33,308 nt of DNA, taken from Rhodocyclales bacterium (GTDB taxonomy: Bacteria; Pseudomonadota; Gammaproteobacteria; Burkholderiales; Rhodocyclaceae). Made by a program: the position numbers and the translations under genes. The notes below the pieces were generated by a model. The model was not told the DNA's origin and did not search any database. It saw only the letters and a program-made list of their open reading frames with translations. Positions 25,119 through 33,308 of the stretch are shown here, piece after piece. The stretch lies in assembly GCA_003105015.1 (NCBI GenBank), contig PQAF01000041.1:1-33308 (forward strand), in the 5' to 3' direction. Positions within the stretch are counted from its first letter, which is position 1. Each line of letters begins with the position of its first letter.

Positions 25119-25141
25119 GGCATCGGGAATTTCCCGATGCC
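25119..25141. promoter_or_regulatory. Palindromic operator candidate B
   Basis: A perfect 23-bp palindrome with arms GGCATCGGGAA and TTCCCGATGCC around one T. It matches operator A in the core and lies about 75 bp upstream of the paralogous atypical receiver gene. A partial repeat (CTCGGGAAATCGCCGATGCC) follows at once. It begins nine bases after the kinase stop; with a GC hairpin and no T-run it is unlikely to be a terminator. Confidence 0.7.
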
Positions 25142-25215
25142 TTCTCGGGAAATCGCCGATGCCGGCCGGCGCGCAAGCGGGGGATGATGCCTCCATCGTC
25201 CTTCGCCGTACCGAC

Positions 25216-25593
25216 ATGAAAATCCTGGTGATCGATCCGAACCCGCTGTTCCGGCAGGCCAGCCGCAACTTCATCGCCGCCCTGCCGGAATGCGAGTGCC
25301 TCGTCGCCGCCTCGCTGCAGGACGCGCTGCGCCAGGAGGAAGCGCACCGGACGGAAATGATCCTGATCGACTACGCGCTCGGCCACGGCGGCATGGAGGG
25401 CGCACTGCGCGCGCTCAGGGCGCTGGCCCCGGCTGCGCGGGTCGTGCTGCTGGCCGAGGACGCCGCCGCCTACCGCGACAGCAGCCTGGCGGCCGGCGCC
25501 GACGATTGCGCCGGCAAGGCGGCGCTCGGCAGCGAACTGCCGCTGCTGCTCGCCGGCCTCGCCGCGGAGCCCCGACGGGAGCGCCTCGCATGA
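25216..25593 (+). CDS. Atypical single-domain receiver (IDPN pocket)
   Basis: A 125-residue receiver-like protein. D7 is present but the second acidic residue is Pro (IDPN). D52 in LIDYALG is at the phosphoacceptor site; the switch Thr is Ala (LLAED), and K101 (CAGKAAL) lies near the usual Lys position but not in a KP motif. It is paralogous to the receiver at 20885-21241. It is the first gene of a four-gene operon and overlaps the next start by ATGA. No clear ribosome binding site precedes ATG 25216; an ATG at 25159 would extend the protein by 19 residues without domain support. It could act as a phosphorylation-independent binding switch. Confidence 0.75.
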   Translation: MKILVIDPNPLFRQASRNFIAALPECECLVAASLQDALRQEEAHRTEMILIDYALGHGGMEGALRALRALAPAARVVLLAEDAAAYRDSSLAAGADDCAGKAALGSELPLLLAGLAAEPRRERLA

Positions 25594-28250
25594 ACGACGC
25601 CGCTGCTTCGCCGCGCCCCCTGCGCGTGCTGCTCGTCGAGGACACGCCGGACGACGCGCTGCTGCTGATGCGCGCCCTCGCCAAGGGCGGCTTCGCGCCG
25701 GAGCACGTGCGCGTCGACACCGCCGCTGCGATGCGCGAGGCCCTCGACGCCGGCGCCTGGGACATCGTCATCTCCGACTACTCGCTGCCGGAGTTCAGCG
25801 CCTTCCAGGCGCTGGAGATGACCAAGCGGCACGACCCGGACCTGCCCTTCGTCATCGTCTCCGGCAACATCGGCGAGGACGTCGCCGTCGGCGCCATGCG
25901 CGCCGGCGCCCAGGACTACCTGCTCAAGCACAACCTGAAGCGGCTGGCGCCGGCGGTGGCGCGCGAGCTGGACGATGCCGCCAGCCGCCGCAACCGCCTG
26001 GCCGCCGAAAAGGCCCTGCGCGAGCAGCGCAACCGCCTCGACGGCATCCTGAATGCGCTCGGCGACATCGTCTGGTCGGTCAGCCTGCCCGACATGCGCG
26101 TCGAACACCTCAACCCGGCGGCGGAATACATCCTCGGCCATCCGCTCGACAGCCTGATGCAGGGATTGAAGTTCTGGCAGAAGGAAATCATCCATCCCGG
26201 CGACCGCGACCGGATGCGCGACTACCTCAGGAATACCATTCGCAGCGGCGCCAACAGCGCCGAATACCGCATCGTGCGGCCCGACGGCACGATACGCTGG
26301 CTGTTCGACCGCTCGCGCCTGATCGCGGACGAGCAGGGCCGCCCGTTGCGCGTCGACGGCGTCGCCAGCGACATCACGCGTCACAAGGAGAGCCAGGAGC
26401 TGCTCTACCGCGCCGCCCACCACGATGCGCTGACCGGCCTGCCCAACCGCAAGCTGATGCAGGAGCGCCTGCGCCAGGGGCTGGCCCGCCAGGCCCGCGA
26501 GGGCGGCGCCCTGGCGCTGATGCTCATCGACATCGACCGCTTCAAGACCATCAACGACAGCCTCGGCCACAAGGCCGGCGACGGCATGCTGTGCCAGGTC
26601 GCCGAGCGCATCGCCGGCTGCCTGCGCGAGGGCGACACGGTGGCCCGCCTCGGCGGCGACGAGTTCATCGTCGTCCTGCCCGACGTCGCCGACGAAGCCG
26701 GCGCCGCCGCCGTGGCGCAGAAACTCACCGCCGTGCTCGCCCCGGCGATGCGGGTCGACGGCCACACCATCCATTGCACCGCGAGCTTCGGCATCGCGCT
26801 CAGCCCGCGCGACGGCAAGGATGTCGAGTCGCTGCTGAAGAACGCCGACACCGCCATGTACGCCGCCAAGCGTGCCGGCCGCAACGCCCATCGCTTCTAC
26901 GCGGCGGAGATGAACGCCGCCGCGGCCCGGCTGCTCGAGCTGGAGAACGCCCTGCGCGGCGCGCTCGACCGCCGCGAGTTCGAGGTGCACTACCAGCCGC
27001 AGGTGGACCTCGCCCGCGACGGCGCCGTCTGCGGCTTCGAGGCCCTGCTGCGCTGGCGCCATCCCGAGCGCGGCCTGGTGCCGCCGTCCGAGTTCATCCC
27101 CCTTGCCGAGGAAACCGGCCTCATCGTCCCCATCGGCGAATGGGTGCTCGGCGAAGCCTGCCGCCAGGCGAAAACCTGGGTCGAGCAGTACGATCCCGGC
27201 CTGCGCATGGCGGTGAACCTGTCGGCGCGGCAGTTCGCCCAGTCCGGGCTGGCGCAGACCATCGCGGCGACCCTGGCGGCCAGCGGCCTGCCGGCGCACA
27301 ACCTCGAGCTGGAACTGACCGAATCGATGATCATGCAGGACCCCGACCAGTCCGGCCGCGTCCTCGCCGATCTCAAGGCCATGGGCATCACGCTGGCGGT
27401 CGACGATTTCGGCACCGGCTACTCGAGCCTGGCCTACCTGCGGCGCTTTCCCATCGATGTGCTGAAGATCGACCGGTCCTTCGTCAGCGACCTCGTTTCC
27501 AACCCGGACGACGCCGCCATCTGCACCTCGATCATCGCCATGGCGCACTCGCTGCGCCTGAAGGTCGTCGCCGAGGGCGTCGAAACCGGGGGCCAGCTCG
27601 GCTTCCTCGCCCAGCGCGGCTGCGACCATGCGCAGGGCTACCTGATCGGCAAGCCGCTGCCGCCCGCCGACGCCGCCGCCCTGCTCGGCAAGGCGGGCGC
27701 GCCCCTCCGGCACATGCGCGCCGCCGACGCGGGAATGCGCACCCTGCTGCTGGTCGACGACGATGCCTACATCCGCGCCGCCCTGCAGCGCCTGTTGCAG
27801 CGGGACGGTTACCGCATCCTTGCCGCACGCGACGCCGCCGAAGCTTTCGACCTGCTTGCGGCGAACCGCATCGGCGTGATCGTCGCCGATCAGCGCATGC
27901 CCGGCATGAGCGGGGCGGAGTTCCTCGGCCACGTCAAGGAATTGCATCCCGACACCGTGCGCATCATGCTCTCGGGCGACACCGCCCCCCAGTCGGTGAT
28001 CGACTCGATCAATGCCGGCGCGGTCTACCGCTACGTCACCAAGCCCTGGGACGACGAGCAGCTGCGCGCCATCGTCCGCGAGGCCTTCGGCCGCGAAGCG
28101 CTGCAGCGCGAGAACACCCAGCTCAGCCTCCAGTACCGCAATGCCTGCGCCCGGCTGGCGGAACTCGAGGCGGCGCTGCAAGGCGATGCGGAACGCCCGT
28201 CGCGTCCGCGCGGCAAGGCGAAAGTCAGGCTCGCCGGGACGGCGCCATGA
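25590..28250 (+). CDS. REC-PAS-GGDEF-EAL-REC cyclic-di-GMP signalling protein
   Basis: An 886-residue soluble protein that could make and degrade c-di-GMP. First receiver 10-125 (E17/D18, D63); PAS about 145-265; GGDEF domain about 270-440 with intact RLGGDEF (GGDEF 355-359) and the product-inhibition I-site R346-x-x-D349 five residues before it. EAL domain about 445-700 has E484 in [27 protein letters not shown] and AEGVET, all consistent with activity. Second receiver about 717-835 has D722-D725 and D767 ([13 protein letters not shown]), ending with [15 protein letters not shown], as in RpfG-like regulators. A helical tail follows. The start is the ATG overlapping the upstream stop; longer readings cross that gene. 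The last codons fall in a dispersed repeat copy. Confidence 0.92.
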   Translation: MNDAAASPRPLRVLLVEDTPDDALLLMRALAKGGFAPEHVRVDTAAAMREALDAGAWDIVISDYSLPEFSAFQALEMTKRHDPDLPFVIVSGNIGEDVAVGAMRAGAQDYLLKHNLKRLAPAVARELDDAASRRNRLAAEKALREQRNRLDGILNALGDIVWSVSLPDMRVEHLNPAAEYILGHPLDSLMQGLKFWQKEIIHPGDRDRMRDYLRNTIRSGANSAEYRIVRPDGTIRWLFDRSRLIADEQGRPLRVDGVASDITRHKESQELLYRAAHHDALTGLPNRKLMQERLRQGLARQAREGGALALMLIDIDRFKTINDSLGHKAGDGMLCQVAERIAGCLREGDTVARLGGDEFIVVLPDVADEAGAAAVAQKLTAVLAPAMRVDGHTIHCTASFGIALSPRDGKDVESLLKNADTAMYAAKRAGRNAHRFYAAEMNAAAARLLELENALRGALDRREFEVHYQPQVDLARDGAVCGFEALLRWRHPERGLVPPSEFIPLAEETGLIVPIGEWVLGEACRQAKTWVEQYDPGLRMAVNLSARQFAQSGLAQTIAATLAASGLPAHNLELELTESMIMQDPDQSGRVLADLKAMGITLAVDDFGTGYSSLAYLRRFPIDVLKIDRSFVSDLVSNPDDAAICTSIIAMAHSLRLKVVAEGVETGGQLGFLAQRGCDHAQGYLIGKPLPPADAAALLGKAGAPLRHMRAADAGMRTLLLVDDDAYIRAALQRLLQRDGYRILAARDAAEAFDLLAANRIGVIVADQRMPGMSGAEFLGHVKELHPDTVRIMLSGDTAPQSVIDSINAGAVYRYVTKPWDDEQLRAIVREAFGREALQRENTQLSLQYRNACARLAELEAALQGDAERPSRPRGKAKVRLAGTAP
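28217..28246 (+). repeat. Dispersed 30-bp repeat, copy ii (inside coding sequence)
   Basis: GGCGAAAGTCAGG, then CGGGACGGCGCC, aligned over all 30 positions with copy i apart from a few changes. It encodes the last residues of the GGDEF-EAL protein and ends exactly at the ATG of the next kinase gene. Confidence 0.6.
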
Positions 28251-30337
28251 GACAGAACGCGAAGGCGGCGATGCGCATGATCGATCCGCCCGCCCCCGCC
28301 GATTCCCCGCCCGGCGCACAGCCGGCCGACAATGCGCAGGGCGTGTTCCGCCAGGACGCCGGCGGCGTTTTCGTCCAGGTCGATGCGCGGGCCGCCGGCC
28401 TGCTCGGTTATACCGAAGCCGAACTGACCGGCCTGCACTACAGCGTCCTGCATTTCGAGGACGGGCTGACGCGCGCGCAGCACAACTTCGCAGAGCGCCT
28501 GGCCGGCAACGCCGGCACCATCGAATACCGCCTGCGCCGCAAGGACGGCACGCCGGCGTGGATCGCCGTCTCCTCGGTGCCGCATGTCGACGCGGCCGGC
28601 AACTGCATCGGCGTCACAGGCTTCCTGAGCGACGTCGGCCAGCGCCGGCGGCTGGAGAATCTGGCCGAGCAGGAGCGGCGCCTGCTGCGCCTGATTGCCG
28701 CCCATTGCCCGCTCAGCGCCGTGGCGGAAGACCTCTGCATGACGCTGGCGAACGTCTCGCGCCGTCCGCTGCAAGTCGCCGTGATGCTGGCCGACGGCCC
28801 ATACCTGACCTGCCTCGTCGCGCCCGGCCTGCCGCCGCGCTATCGCGCCGAGCATGCGGGCCTGCCCCTGGCGACCAGCGGCAGGGCCTGCGCCGAAGCG
28901 GTACGCAGCAGCCGCATCGTCATCGTGGCGGACACCGCCGGACCGGACGCCGCCCCCGAAACCGCCGCCTTGCGCCGTGACTACGGCATCGGCGCGGTCT
29001 GGGCCTATCCCATCGTGCAGGGCGGCGAAACCCTCGGCGCCCTGGTCCTGCTGCCGAGGACGGCCGGCGAACCGGACACCGAGGACGAGCGCACCATACG
29101 CTTCGCGCTCGAAGTGGCCCGCCTGGCGCTCGCCCACGAGCGCAAGGCCGAGGCGCTGCGCCTGTCCGAACAGCGCTTCCGCGACTACGCGGAACTGTCG
29201 GCCGACTGGTACTGGGAGCAGGACGCCGAATTCCGCTTCACCTACATGTCGGGCGGCGTCTACAACAAGGGCGGCTTCCGCGTCACCGACAGCCTGGGCA
29301 AGACGCGCTGGGAGTTGCCCGTCGAAGGCGTCAGCGAGGCGCAGTGGGCCGAGCATCGCGCGCAACTCGATCGCCGGGAAGTCTTCCGCAACCTCACCTA
29401 TCTCATCCGCACCGCCGACGGTTCGCAGCGCTGGTATTCGATCAGCGGCAAGCCGGTGTTCGGCGCGGACGGCGGCTTTCTCGGCTACCGAGGCATCGGC
29501 CGCGACATCACGGAACAGGTTCAGGCCGAACAAAAAATCGCCGGTCTCGCCGCCAGCCTGGAGACACGCGTGCGGCTGCGCACCGCAGCACTGGAGGAGG
29601 CCAACCGCGAGCTGGACGCCTTCAACTTCTCGGTCTCGCACGACCTGCGCACGCCGCTGCGCGCCATCGAGGGCTTCAGCCAGGCGCTGCTTGAGGACCA
29701 TCACGAGCGCCTCGATCCGGCAGGGCAGGACCACCTCCGCCGCATCGTCGCCGCGACGACGCGGATGGGCGAACTGATCGAGGCACTCTACGACCTGTCG
29801 CGGCTTTCACGGGCGCAGCTGTTCCTGCGCCCCGTGGACCTCTCCGCCCTGGCGCGCGAACTGGCCGCCGAGCTGGGCGAGCGCGAGCCGGGGCGCAGGC
29901 TGGAGTTCGTCGTCGAGGAAACGCCAGCCGCAGAGGGCGACGCGCGCCTGCTTCGCATCGCGCTCGCCAACCTGCTCGGCAACGCCTGGAAGTACACCGC
30001 AAAGACCGGCTGCGGCCGCATCGTCTTCGGCGCCCGCCTCGACGACCGCAGCCGCTGCGTGTATTTCGTGCGCGACAACGGCGCCGGCTTCGACATGCGC
30101 TTCGCCGACAAGCTGTTCCGCATGTTCCATCGCCTGCATCGCGAGGAGGAATTCAGCGGCCAGGGCGTCGGCCTTACCACGGCGCGGCGCATCGTCACCC
30201 GCCACGGCGGCCGCATCTGGGCCGAGGCAGCGCAGGGCGCGGGCGCAACCTTCTTCTTTACGTTGTGGGAAGAAGCCGCCCTGCGCAACGAAATTCTCCA
30301 GCCGGCTGACGAAGGCTGGGTGCTACCGGAGGCATGA
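28247..30337 (+). CDS. PAS-GAF-PAS sensor histidine kinase
   Basis: A 696-residue soluble kinase. PAS1 about 30-135 ([20 protein letters not shown]), GAF about 145-300 ([20 protein letters not shown]), PAS2 about 308-425 ([20 protein letters not shown]). HisKA has His465 in [17 protein letters not shown]; the ATPase has [28 protein letters not shown] and [19 protein letters not shown]2 reads GQGVG instead of GTGxG, which should still bind ATP. ATG 28247 overlaps the stop of the GGDEF-EAL gene, with other in-frame ATGs at codons 9 and 11. It is the probable phosphodonor for receivers encoded in the same operon. The DHp-only protein starts two bases after the stop. Confidence 0.9.
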   Translation: MRQNAKAAMRMIDPPAPADSPPGAQPADNAQGVFRQDAGGVFVQVDARAAGLLGYTEAELTGLHYSVLHFEDGLTRAQHNFAERLAGNAGTIEYRLRRKDGTPAWIAVSSVPHVDAAGNCIGVTGFLSDVGQRRRLENLAEQERRLLRLIAAHCPLSAVAEDLCMTLANVSRRPLQVAVMLADGPYLTCLVAPGLPPRYRAEHAGLPLATSGRACAEAVRSSRIVIVADTAGPDAAPETAALRRDYGIGAVWAYPIVQGGETLGALVLLPRTAGEPDTEDERTIRFALEVARLALAHERKAEALRLSEQRFRDYAELSADWYWEQDAEFRFTYMSGGVYNKGGFRVTDSLGKTRWELPVEGVSEAQWAEHRAQLDRREVFRNLTYLIRTADGSQRWYSISGKPVFGADGGFLGYRGIGRDITEQVQAEQKIAGLAASLETRVRLRTAALEEANRELDAFNFSVSHDLRTPLRAIEGFSQALLEDHHERLDPAGQDHLRRIVAATTRMGELIEALYDLSRLSRAQLFLRPVDLSALARELAAELGEREPGRRLEFVVEETPAAEGDARLLRIALANLLGNAWKYTAKTGCGRIVFGARLDDRSRCVYFVRDNGAGFDMRFADKLFRMFHRLHREEEFSGQGVGLTTARRIVTRHGGRIWAEAAQGAGATFFFTLWEEAALRNEILQPADEGWVLPEA

Positions 30338-30338
30338 C

Positions 30339-31184
30339 ATGAATTATCCCGAACGCATCGAACGCGACATCGACCTCAAATCCCTGATCGCCGACCTCCG
30401 GCCGACGCGCCTGGCCGGCGTTCTGCGCCAGATGCTCGGCGCGGATTTCAGCCTGTGCGACGACAAGGGGGCAACGCTGCTGGGCGATCGCCGCGCGCCG
30501 CCCGATGCGGACGGCATTCCGCTGCGGCATCGGCTCGACCATGTCGGCACGCTGTACGCGCCGTCGGCCGCACCGGACAACCTGCGTGCCGCGGCCGCCT
30601 TCCTCGAGCTGATCTTCGAGGCGGGCGGACGTCTGGGCATGGCCACCGGCCTGCATCTGCAGGCGGCGCAGGAGGATTACCGGGCGCTGCTCGACCGGCA
30701 TGCCGCGCTGACCCGTGCCGAGGCGCACTATCGCATGCTGGCCGGCGAACTCGAAGCGCGTGTGCAGGTCCAGGTGGCGACCATCGAGCGCACCTGGGGC
30801 CAGCTCTACCAGGCCGAGCGCCAGGCCGCCGGAATCGCACACGAGCTCGACGGCCCGCTCGGCCTCGTCCTCGGCAATCTCGCCACGGCGCGCGGCTATC
30901 TGCGCCACTTCGTCCGGCTCGCCGGCCTGATCGGGCAGTCCGATGCCGCCGCGCTGAAGGCCTACTGGCAGGAGCACGGCCTGGAGCATGCCCTGCACGA
31001 CTTCGCCGGCCTTATCGAGGAGGCGGCTGAAAACGCCGACCAGTTGGCGCATGCCGTGGCCGGCCTGAAGACGGCCTGCCACGCCGAAGCAGCCACGGAG
31101 GCCGACGCGGGCCTGAACGAATGCCTGCACCAGCCCCCGGGTGCCGGCAGCGCTGCGTGGCCGGCGCCGTCCCGCCGGGACTGA
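30339..31184 (+). CDS. Histidine-kinase-like protein with DHp but no ATPase domain
   Basis: A 281-residue protein. Residues 1-110 are an input-like region with no recognised fold (SLIADLRPTRLAGVLRQML). A coiled coil (110-160) follows, and then a DHp-type helix with His168 in GIAHELDGPLGLVLGNL, close to the AHEINNPLG H-box of kinases. About 110 residues follow without N, G1 or G2 boxes, so no ATP-binding domain exists and it cannot autophosphorylate alone. It may be trans-phosphorylated by the upstream kinase, act as a phosphotransfer dimer, or be a truncated kinase. GGAGG lies six bases before the ATG. The C-terminal residues and stop codon lie in dispersed repeat copy iii, which may mark where an original 3' part was lost. 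Confidence 0.7.
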   Translation: MNYPERIERDIDLKSLIADLRPTRLAGVLRQMLGADFSLCDDKGATLLGDRRAPPDADGIPLRHRLDHVGTLYAPSAAPDNLRAAAAFLELIFEAGGRLGMATGLHLQAAQEDYRALLDRHAALTRAEAHYRMLAGELEARVQVQVATIERTWGQLYQAERQAAGIAHELDGPLGLVLGNLATARGYLRHFVRLAGLIGQSDAAALKAYWQEHGLEHALHDFAGLIEEAAENADQLAHAVAGLKTACHAEAATEADAGLNECLHQPPGAGSAAWPAPSRRD

Positions 31185-31188
31185 CTTT
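31163..31188 (-). repeat. Dispersed repeat, copy iii (inverted)
   Basis: On the minus strand it matches copy i over 26 bases with one change (AAAGTCAGTCCC, GGGACGGCGCC). On the plus strand the GTCCC-GCC-GGGAC hairpin overlaps the stop of the DHp-only gene and is followed by TGACTTT, so it may also help end transcription between the convergent genes. Confidence 0.7.
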
Positions 31189-31193
31189 CCCGC

Positions 31194-31604
31194 CTAGATC
31201 GTCCACTCCTCGCCGCACTTGCGGCAGCTCACCTTGAGCCAGACTTCTTTGGGGTCTTCGATGTTGGCCGGCTCCTCGTGCAGGGCGCGGCCGGCGTCGA
31301 CGACGCTGAATTTCGCATAGGCATTGCAGGCGGGACAGTGGGCGTGGTCGCCGATGTGCTCGGCGACCAGCATGATGCGCTTGTAGCGTTCCCAGCAGAA
31401 CAGGCACACCCAGACGCCGCCGAGGCCGACGGCCAGCGCCAGGATCAGGCCGCCCGGGCCCTTGCGCCCGCCGAACAGTTCGAGCGAGGAAGCCACGGCG
31501 ATGATGCCGAGGAAGCAGGTCGTCAGGTAAAGATGGCTCTCGATGAGCTGGCGCTCGTACCACTTGCGGAAGCCGAGCTTGCGGATCCTGCCGAGGGTGT
31601 CCAT
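31194..31604 (-). CDS. Small membrane protein with C-terminal zinc ribbon
   Basis: A 136-residue protein I do not recognise. Two hydrophobic helices (about 24-42 and 50-70) are followed by a cytoplasm-type domain with C90-x2-C93 and C127-x2-C130, a probable Zn2+-binding ribbon. The N-terminal 20 residues are basic, suggesting the N-terminus faces the cytoplasm. The start ATG has no clear ribosome binding site, but no better start fits. It is convergent with the DHp-only gene (nine bases between stops) and lies downstream of the flavoprotein gene, separated by a palindromic repeat. The function is unknown. Confidence 0.75.
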   Translation of the reverse strand: MDTLGRIRKLGFRKWYERQLIESHLYLTTCFLGIIAVASSLELFGGRKGPGGLILALAVGLGGVWVCLFCWERYKRIMLVAEHIGDHAHCPACNAYAKFSVVDAGRALHEEPANIEDPKEVWLKVSCRKCGEEWTI

Positions 31605-31657
31605 GGGCTCATTCTGAACCCTTTAGGTCTGAACTAACAACCTGCCCCTCTCCCCAA

Positions 31658-31683
31658 CCCTCTCCCCGCAAGCGGGGAGAGGG
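31658..31683. repeat. REP-like palindrome (CCCTCTCCCC family), third copy
   Basis: Arms CCCTCTCCCCGC with an AA spacer, the same unit as at 15783-15808. It lies just after the flavoprotein gene (minus strand) and could form a strong mRNA hairpin there. Confidence 0.75.
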
Positions 31684-31694
31684 GGTGTCTGCGT

Positions 31695-32951
31695 TCAGGC
31701 CTCCAGCCCCTTGAGCCAGGCCAGGGCGCCCAGGCCGGCGGCGCGGCCGCTGGCGAAGCAGGCGGTGAGGAGGTAGCCGCCGGTCGGCGCTTCCCAGTCG
31801 AGCATCTCGCCGGCGCAGAACACGCCGGGCAGCGCGCGGATCATCAGGCGCTCGTCCACGGCCTCGAAGGCCACGCCGCCGGCGCTGCTGATCGCCTCGG
31901 CGAGCGGGCGCGGCGCGACGAGCCGCAGCGGCAGCGCCTTGATCGCGGCGGCGAGGCGGGCGGGGTCGGCGAAATCCTCCGCCGGCAGCAACTCCCGCAG
32001 CAGCCCGACCTTGACGCCCTTGAGGCCGAGCCGGCTTTGCAGGTGGCTGGAGAGCGAACGCGAACCGCGCGGCCGCGACAGTTCCTCGACCAGGCGCGGC
32101 AATTCGCGACCGGGCGCGAGATCGAGATGGAGGACGGCCTTCCCGTTGGCGGCGATCCCGTCGCGCAGCGGCGCCGACAGCGCGTAGATCAGGCCGCCCT
32201 CGACGCCGGTCGCCGTGACGACGAACTCGCCCTGCTTCTTCCATTCGGCGCCCGCCGCGTCGACGCAGCGCGCCACCACCGATTTCACGGGATGGCCGGC
32301 GAAGCGCGCGCGGAAGTGTTCGCTCCAGCCGATGTCGAAGCCGCAATTGGCGGGCCGCAGCGCCGCCACGTCGACGCCGCGCTGCAGGAGCAGCGGCACC
32401 CAGGCGCCGTCGGAGCCGAGCTGCGGCCAGCTGCCGCCGCCCAGCGCCAGCACCACGGCGTCGGCGCGCACGGCCTGCTCGCCCTGGGGCGTTTCGAAGC
32501 GCAGCGCACCCGCTTCTGCATCCGTCTCGTCCCAGCCCAGCCAGCGATGGCGCGCGTGGAAGCGCACGCCGGCCTCGCGCAGGCGGTGCAGCCAGGCGCG
32601 CAGCAGCGGCGCCGCCTTTTCCTCGACGGGAAACACCCGCCCGGAACTGCCGACGAAGGTGTCGATGCCGAGGCCGCGCGCCCATGCGCGCAGGGCCTCG
32701 GGCCCGAAGGCGTCGACGAGCGGCGCGATGCGCGCGCGGCGTGCGCCGTAGCGCGAGAGGAACGGCTCGCGCGACTCGGCGTGCGTGAGGTTCAGTCCGC
32801 CCTTGCCCGCCAGCAGAAACTTGCGGCCGACGGAGGGCATGGCGTCGTAGAGGTCGACGCGCACGCCGCCGCGGCTCAGCGCCTCCGCCGCCATCAGGCC
32901 GGCGGGGCCGCCGCCGACGATTGCAACCGTGCGTTCGGTCAGGTTCGTCAT
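31695..32951 (-). CDS. FAD-dependent flavoprotein of the HI0933/YhiN family
   Basis: A 418-residue NAD(P)/FAD-dependent oxidoreductase. The N-terminal dinucleotide motif is GGGPAGLMAAEAL (13-25); family blocks VGRKFLLAGKGGLNLTHAE (41-59) and ALGGGSWPQLGSDG follow. The C-terminal FAD motif is CAGEMLDWEAPTGGYLLTACFASGRAAG. This group (HI0933-like, including the TIGR03862 subgroup) has no settled cellular reaction; relatives include the bile-acid reductase BaiN, which does not imply that activity here. It lies downstream of pntB but is separated from it by a terminator, so it is probably transcribed on its own. Confidence 0.88.
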   Translation of the reverse strand: MTNLTERTVAIVGGGPAGLMAAEALSRGGVRVDLYDAMPSVGRKFLLAGKGGLNLTHAESREPFLSRYGARRARIAPLVDAFGPEALRAWARGLGIDTFVGSSGRVFPVEEKAAPLLRAWLHRLREAGVRFHARHRWLGWDETDAEAGALRFETPQGEQAVRADAVVLALGGGSWPQLGSDGAWVPLLLQRGVDVAALRPANCGFDIGWSEHFRARFAGHPVKSVVARCVDAAGAEWKKQGEFVVTATGVEGGLIYALSAPLRDGIAANGKAVLHLDLAPGRELPRLVEELSRPRGSRSLSSHLQSRLGLKGVKVGLLRELLPAEDFADPARLAAAIKALPLRLVAPRPLAEAISSAGGVAFEAVDERLMIRALPGVFCAGEMLDWEAPTGGYLLTACFASGRAAGLGALAWLKGLEA

Positions 32952-32959
32952 GAGGGTCG

Positions 32960-32992
32960 AAAACGACGACGCCCGCGGGCGCGGGCGTCGTC
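32960..32992 (-). terminator. Intrinsic terminator after pntB
   Basis: A 12-bp perfect stem (arms GACGACGCCCGC/GCGGGCGTCGTC, four-base loop) is followed on the minus strand by G-TTTT. It sits 20 bp after the pntB stop. Confidence 0.85.
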
Positions 32993-33012
32993 GCGGCAGA
33001 GGCTGGAAGGGT

Positions 33013-33308
33013 TCAGGACTTCAGCGCCACCAGCACTTCGTCCAGCATCTTCTTGGCGTCGCCGAACAGCATGCGGTTGTTCTCCTTGTAGAAGAGCGGA
33101 TTGTCGACGCCGGCGTAGCCGGAGGCCATCGAGCGCTTCATGACGATGGAGGTCTTCGCCTTCCACACCTCGAGCACCGGCATGCCGGCGATGGGGCTGG
33201 CCGGGTCGTCCTGCGCCGCCGGGTTCACGATGTCGTTGGCGCCGATCACCATGGCGACGTCGGTGTCGGGGAAGTCCTCGTTGATCTCGTCCATCTCGAG
33301 CACGATGT
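33013..33308 (-). CDS. pntB: NAD(P) transhydrogenase subunit beta, C-terminal part
   Basis: About 97 C-terminal residues are visible, and the gene continues past the right edge. The sequence matches the NADP(H)-binding domain III of Pnt[80 protein letters not shown]. With PntA it forms the membrane enzyme that uses the proton gradient to reduce NADP+ with NADH. The [10 protein letters not shown] segment and the K-R-S-M and GYAG blocks are those that bind NADP(H). A GTG at 33301-33303 is an internal Val codon, not the start. Confidence 0.95.
   Translation of the reverse strand, partial: IVLEMDEINEDFPDTDVAMVIGANDIVNPAAQDDPASPIAGMPVLEVWKAKTSIVMKRSMASGYAGVDNPLFYKENNRMLFGDAKKMLDEVLVALKS

Noticed and set aside
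25119..25141. Palindrome after the REC-GAF kinase as a terminator
   Set aside because: No T-run follows, and a matching palindrome occurs in a divergent promoter region where a terminator makes no sense.

Overview
The window is about 33 kb of GC-rich, densely packed bacterial DNA. Codon use, an RhlE-type helicase, a short-chain FNR, a PntB 3' end and the dispersed palindromes suggest a betaproteobacterium, possibly Rhodocyclales (inference; no marker RNA is present). About twenty of the thirty genes encode signal-transduction proteins: histidine kinases, degenerate kinases, receivers, PAS proteins, one GGDEF-EAL protein and one cobalamin-binding protein. No tRNA, rRNA, CRISPR array or transposase was seen.

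Layout. (1) 1-2825, minus strand: four overlapping genes alternating receiver-only proteins with PAS proteins whose kinase regions have lost the usual catalytic residues. An AT-rich divergent promoter region (2826-3003) with repeated TTTCACA boxes separates them from a plus-strand HTH-receiver protein. (2) 3623-10156, plus strand: an alpha/beta hydrolase, an orphan GlrR-type sigma54 activator, then two transcription units. Each unit is preceded by two copies of an 18-bp palindrome (TGTTGGC-N4-GCCAACA) and a -24/-12 promoter. The first unit encodes a single-domain globin, a lone PAS protein, a PAS histidine kinase and a hydrolase-like pseudoenzyme. The second encodes a repeat-containing exported protein and a four-helix protein resembling part of heme-copper oxidase subunit I. 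(3) 10160-14049, minus strand: a receiver and a membrane kinase with six PAS domains. (4) 14296-17496, plus strand: housekeeping genes rhlE, fpr and a FAH-family enzyme. (5) 17655-31184: a Cache kinase; a cobalamin-binding protein with the CarH-type Wx9EH signature plus a receiver; a divergent REC-HisKA_3 kinase with a NarL-type regulator; a REC-GAF kinase; and an operon of receiver, REC-PAS-GGDEF-EAL-REC, PAS-GAF-PAS kinase and a DHp-only protein. Two 23-bp palindromes of the same consensus precede the two paralogous receivers. (6) 31194-33308, minus strand: a zinc-ribbon membrane protein, a flavoprotein and the 3' end of pntB.

The strongest candidate for an undescribed system is region 2. 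The spacing of UAS pair and promoter is almost the same at both loci: 65 bp between palindrome centres, then about 75 bp to the -24 GG. The palindrome has the same half-site spacing as known E. coli GlrR sites (TGT-N12-ACA). The activator has no neighbouring GlrK, while the kinase in the globin operon has no receiver partner. This suggests a self-amplifying heme/gas-responsive sigma54 circuit. Secondary candidates are the pseudokinase/receiver operon with its own operator set, and the cobalamin-receiver and c-di-GMP modules linked by a shared operator.
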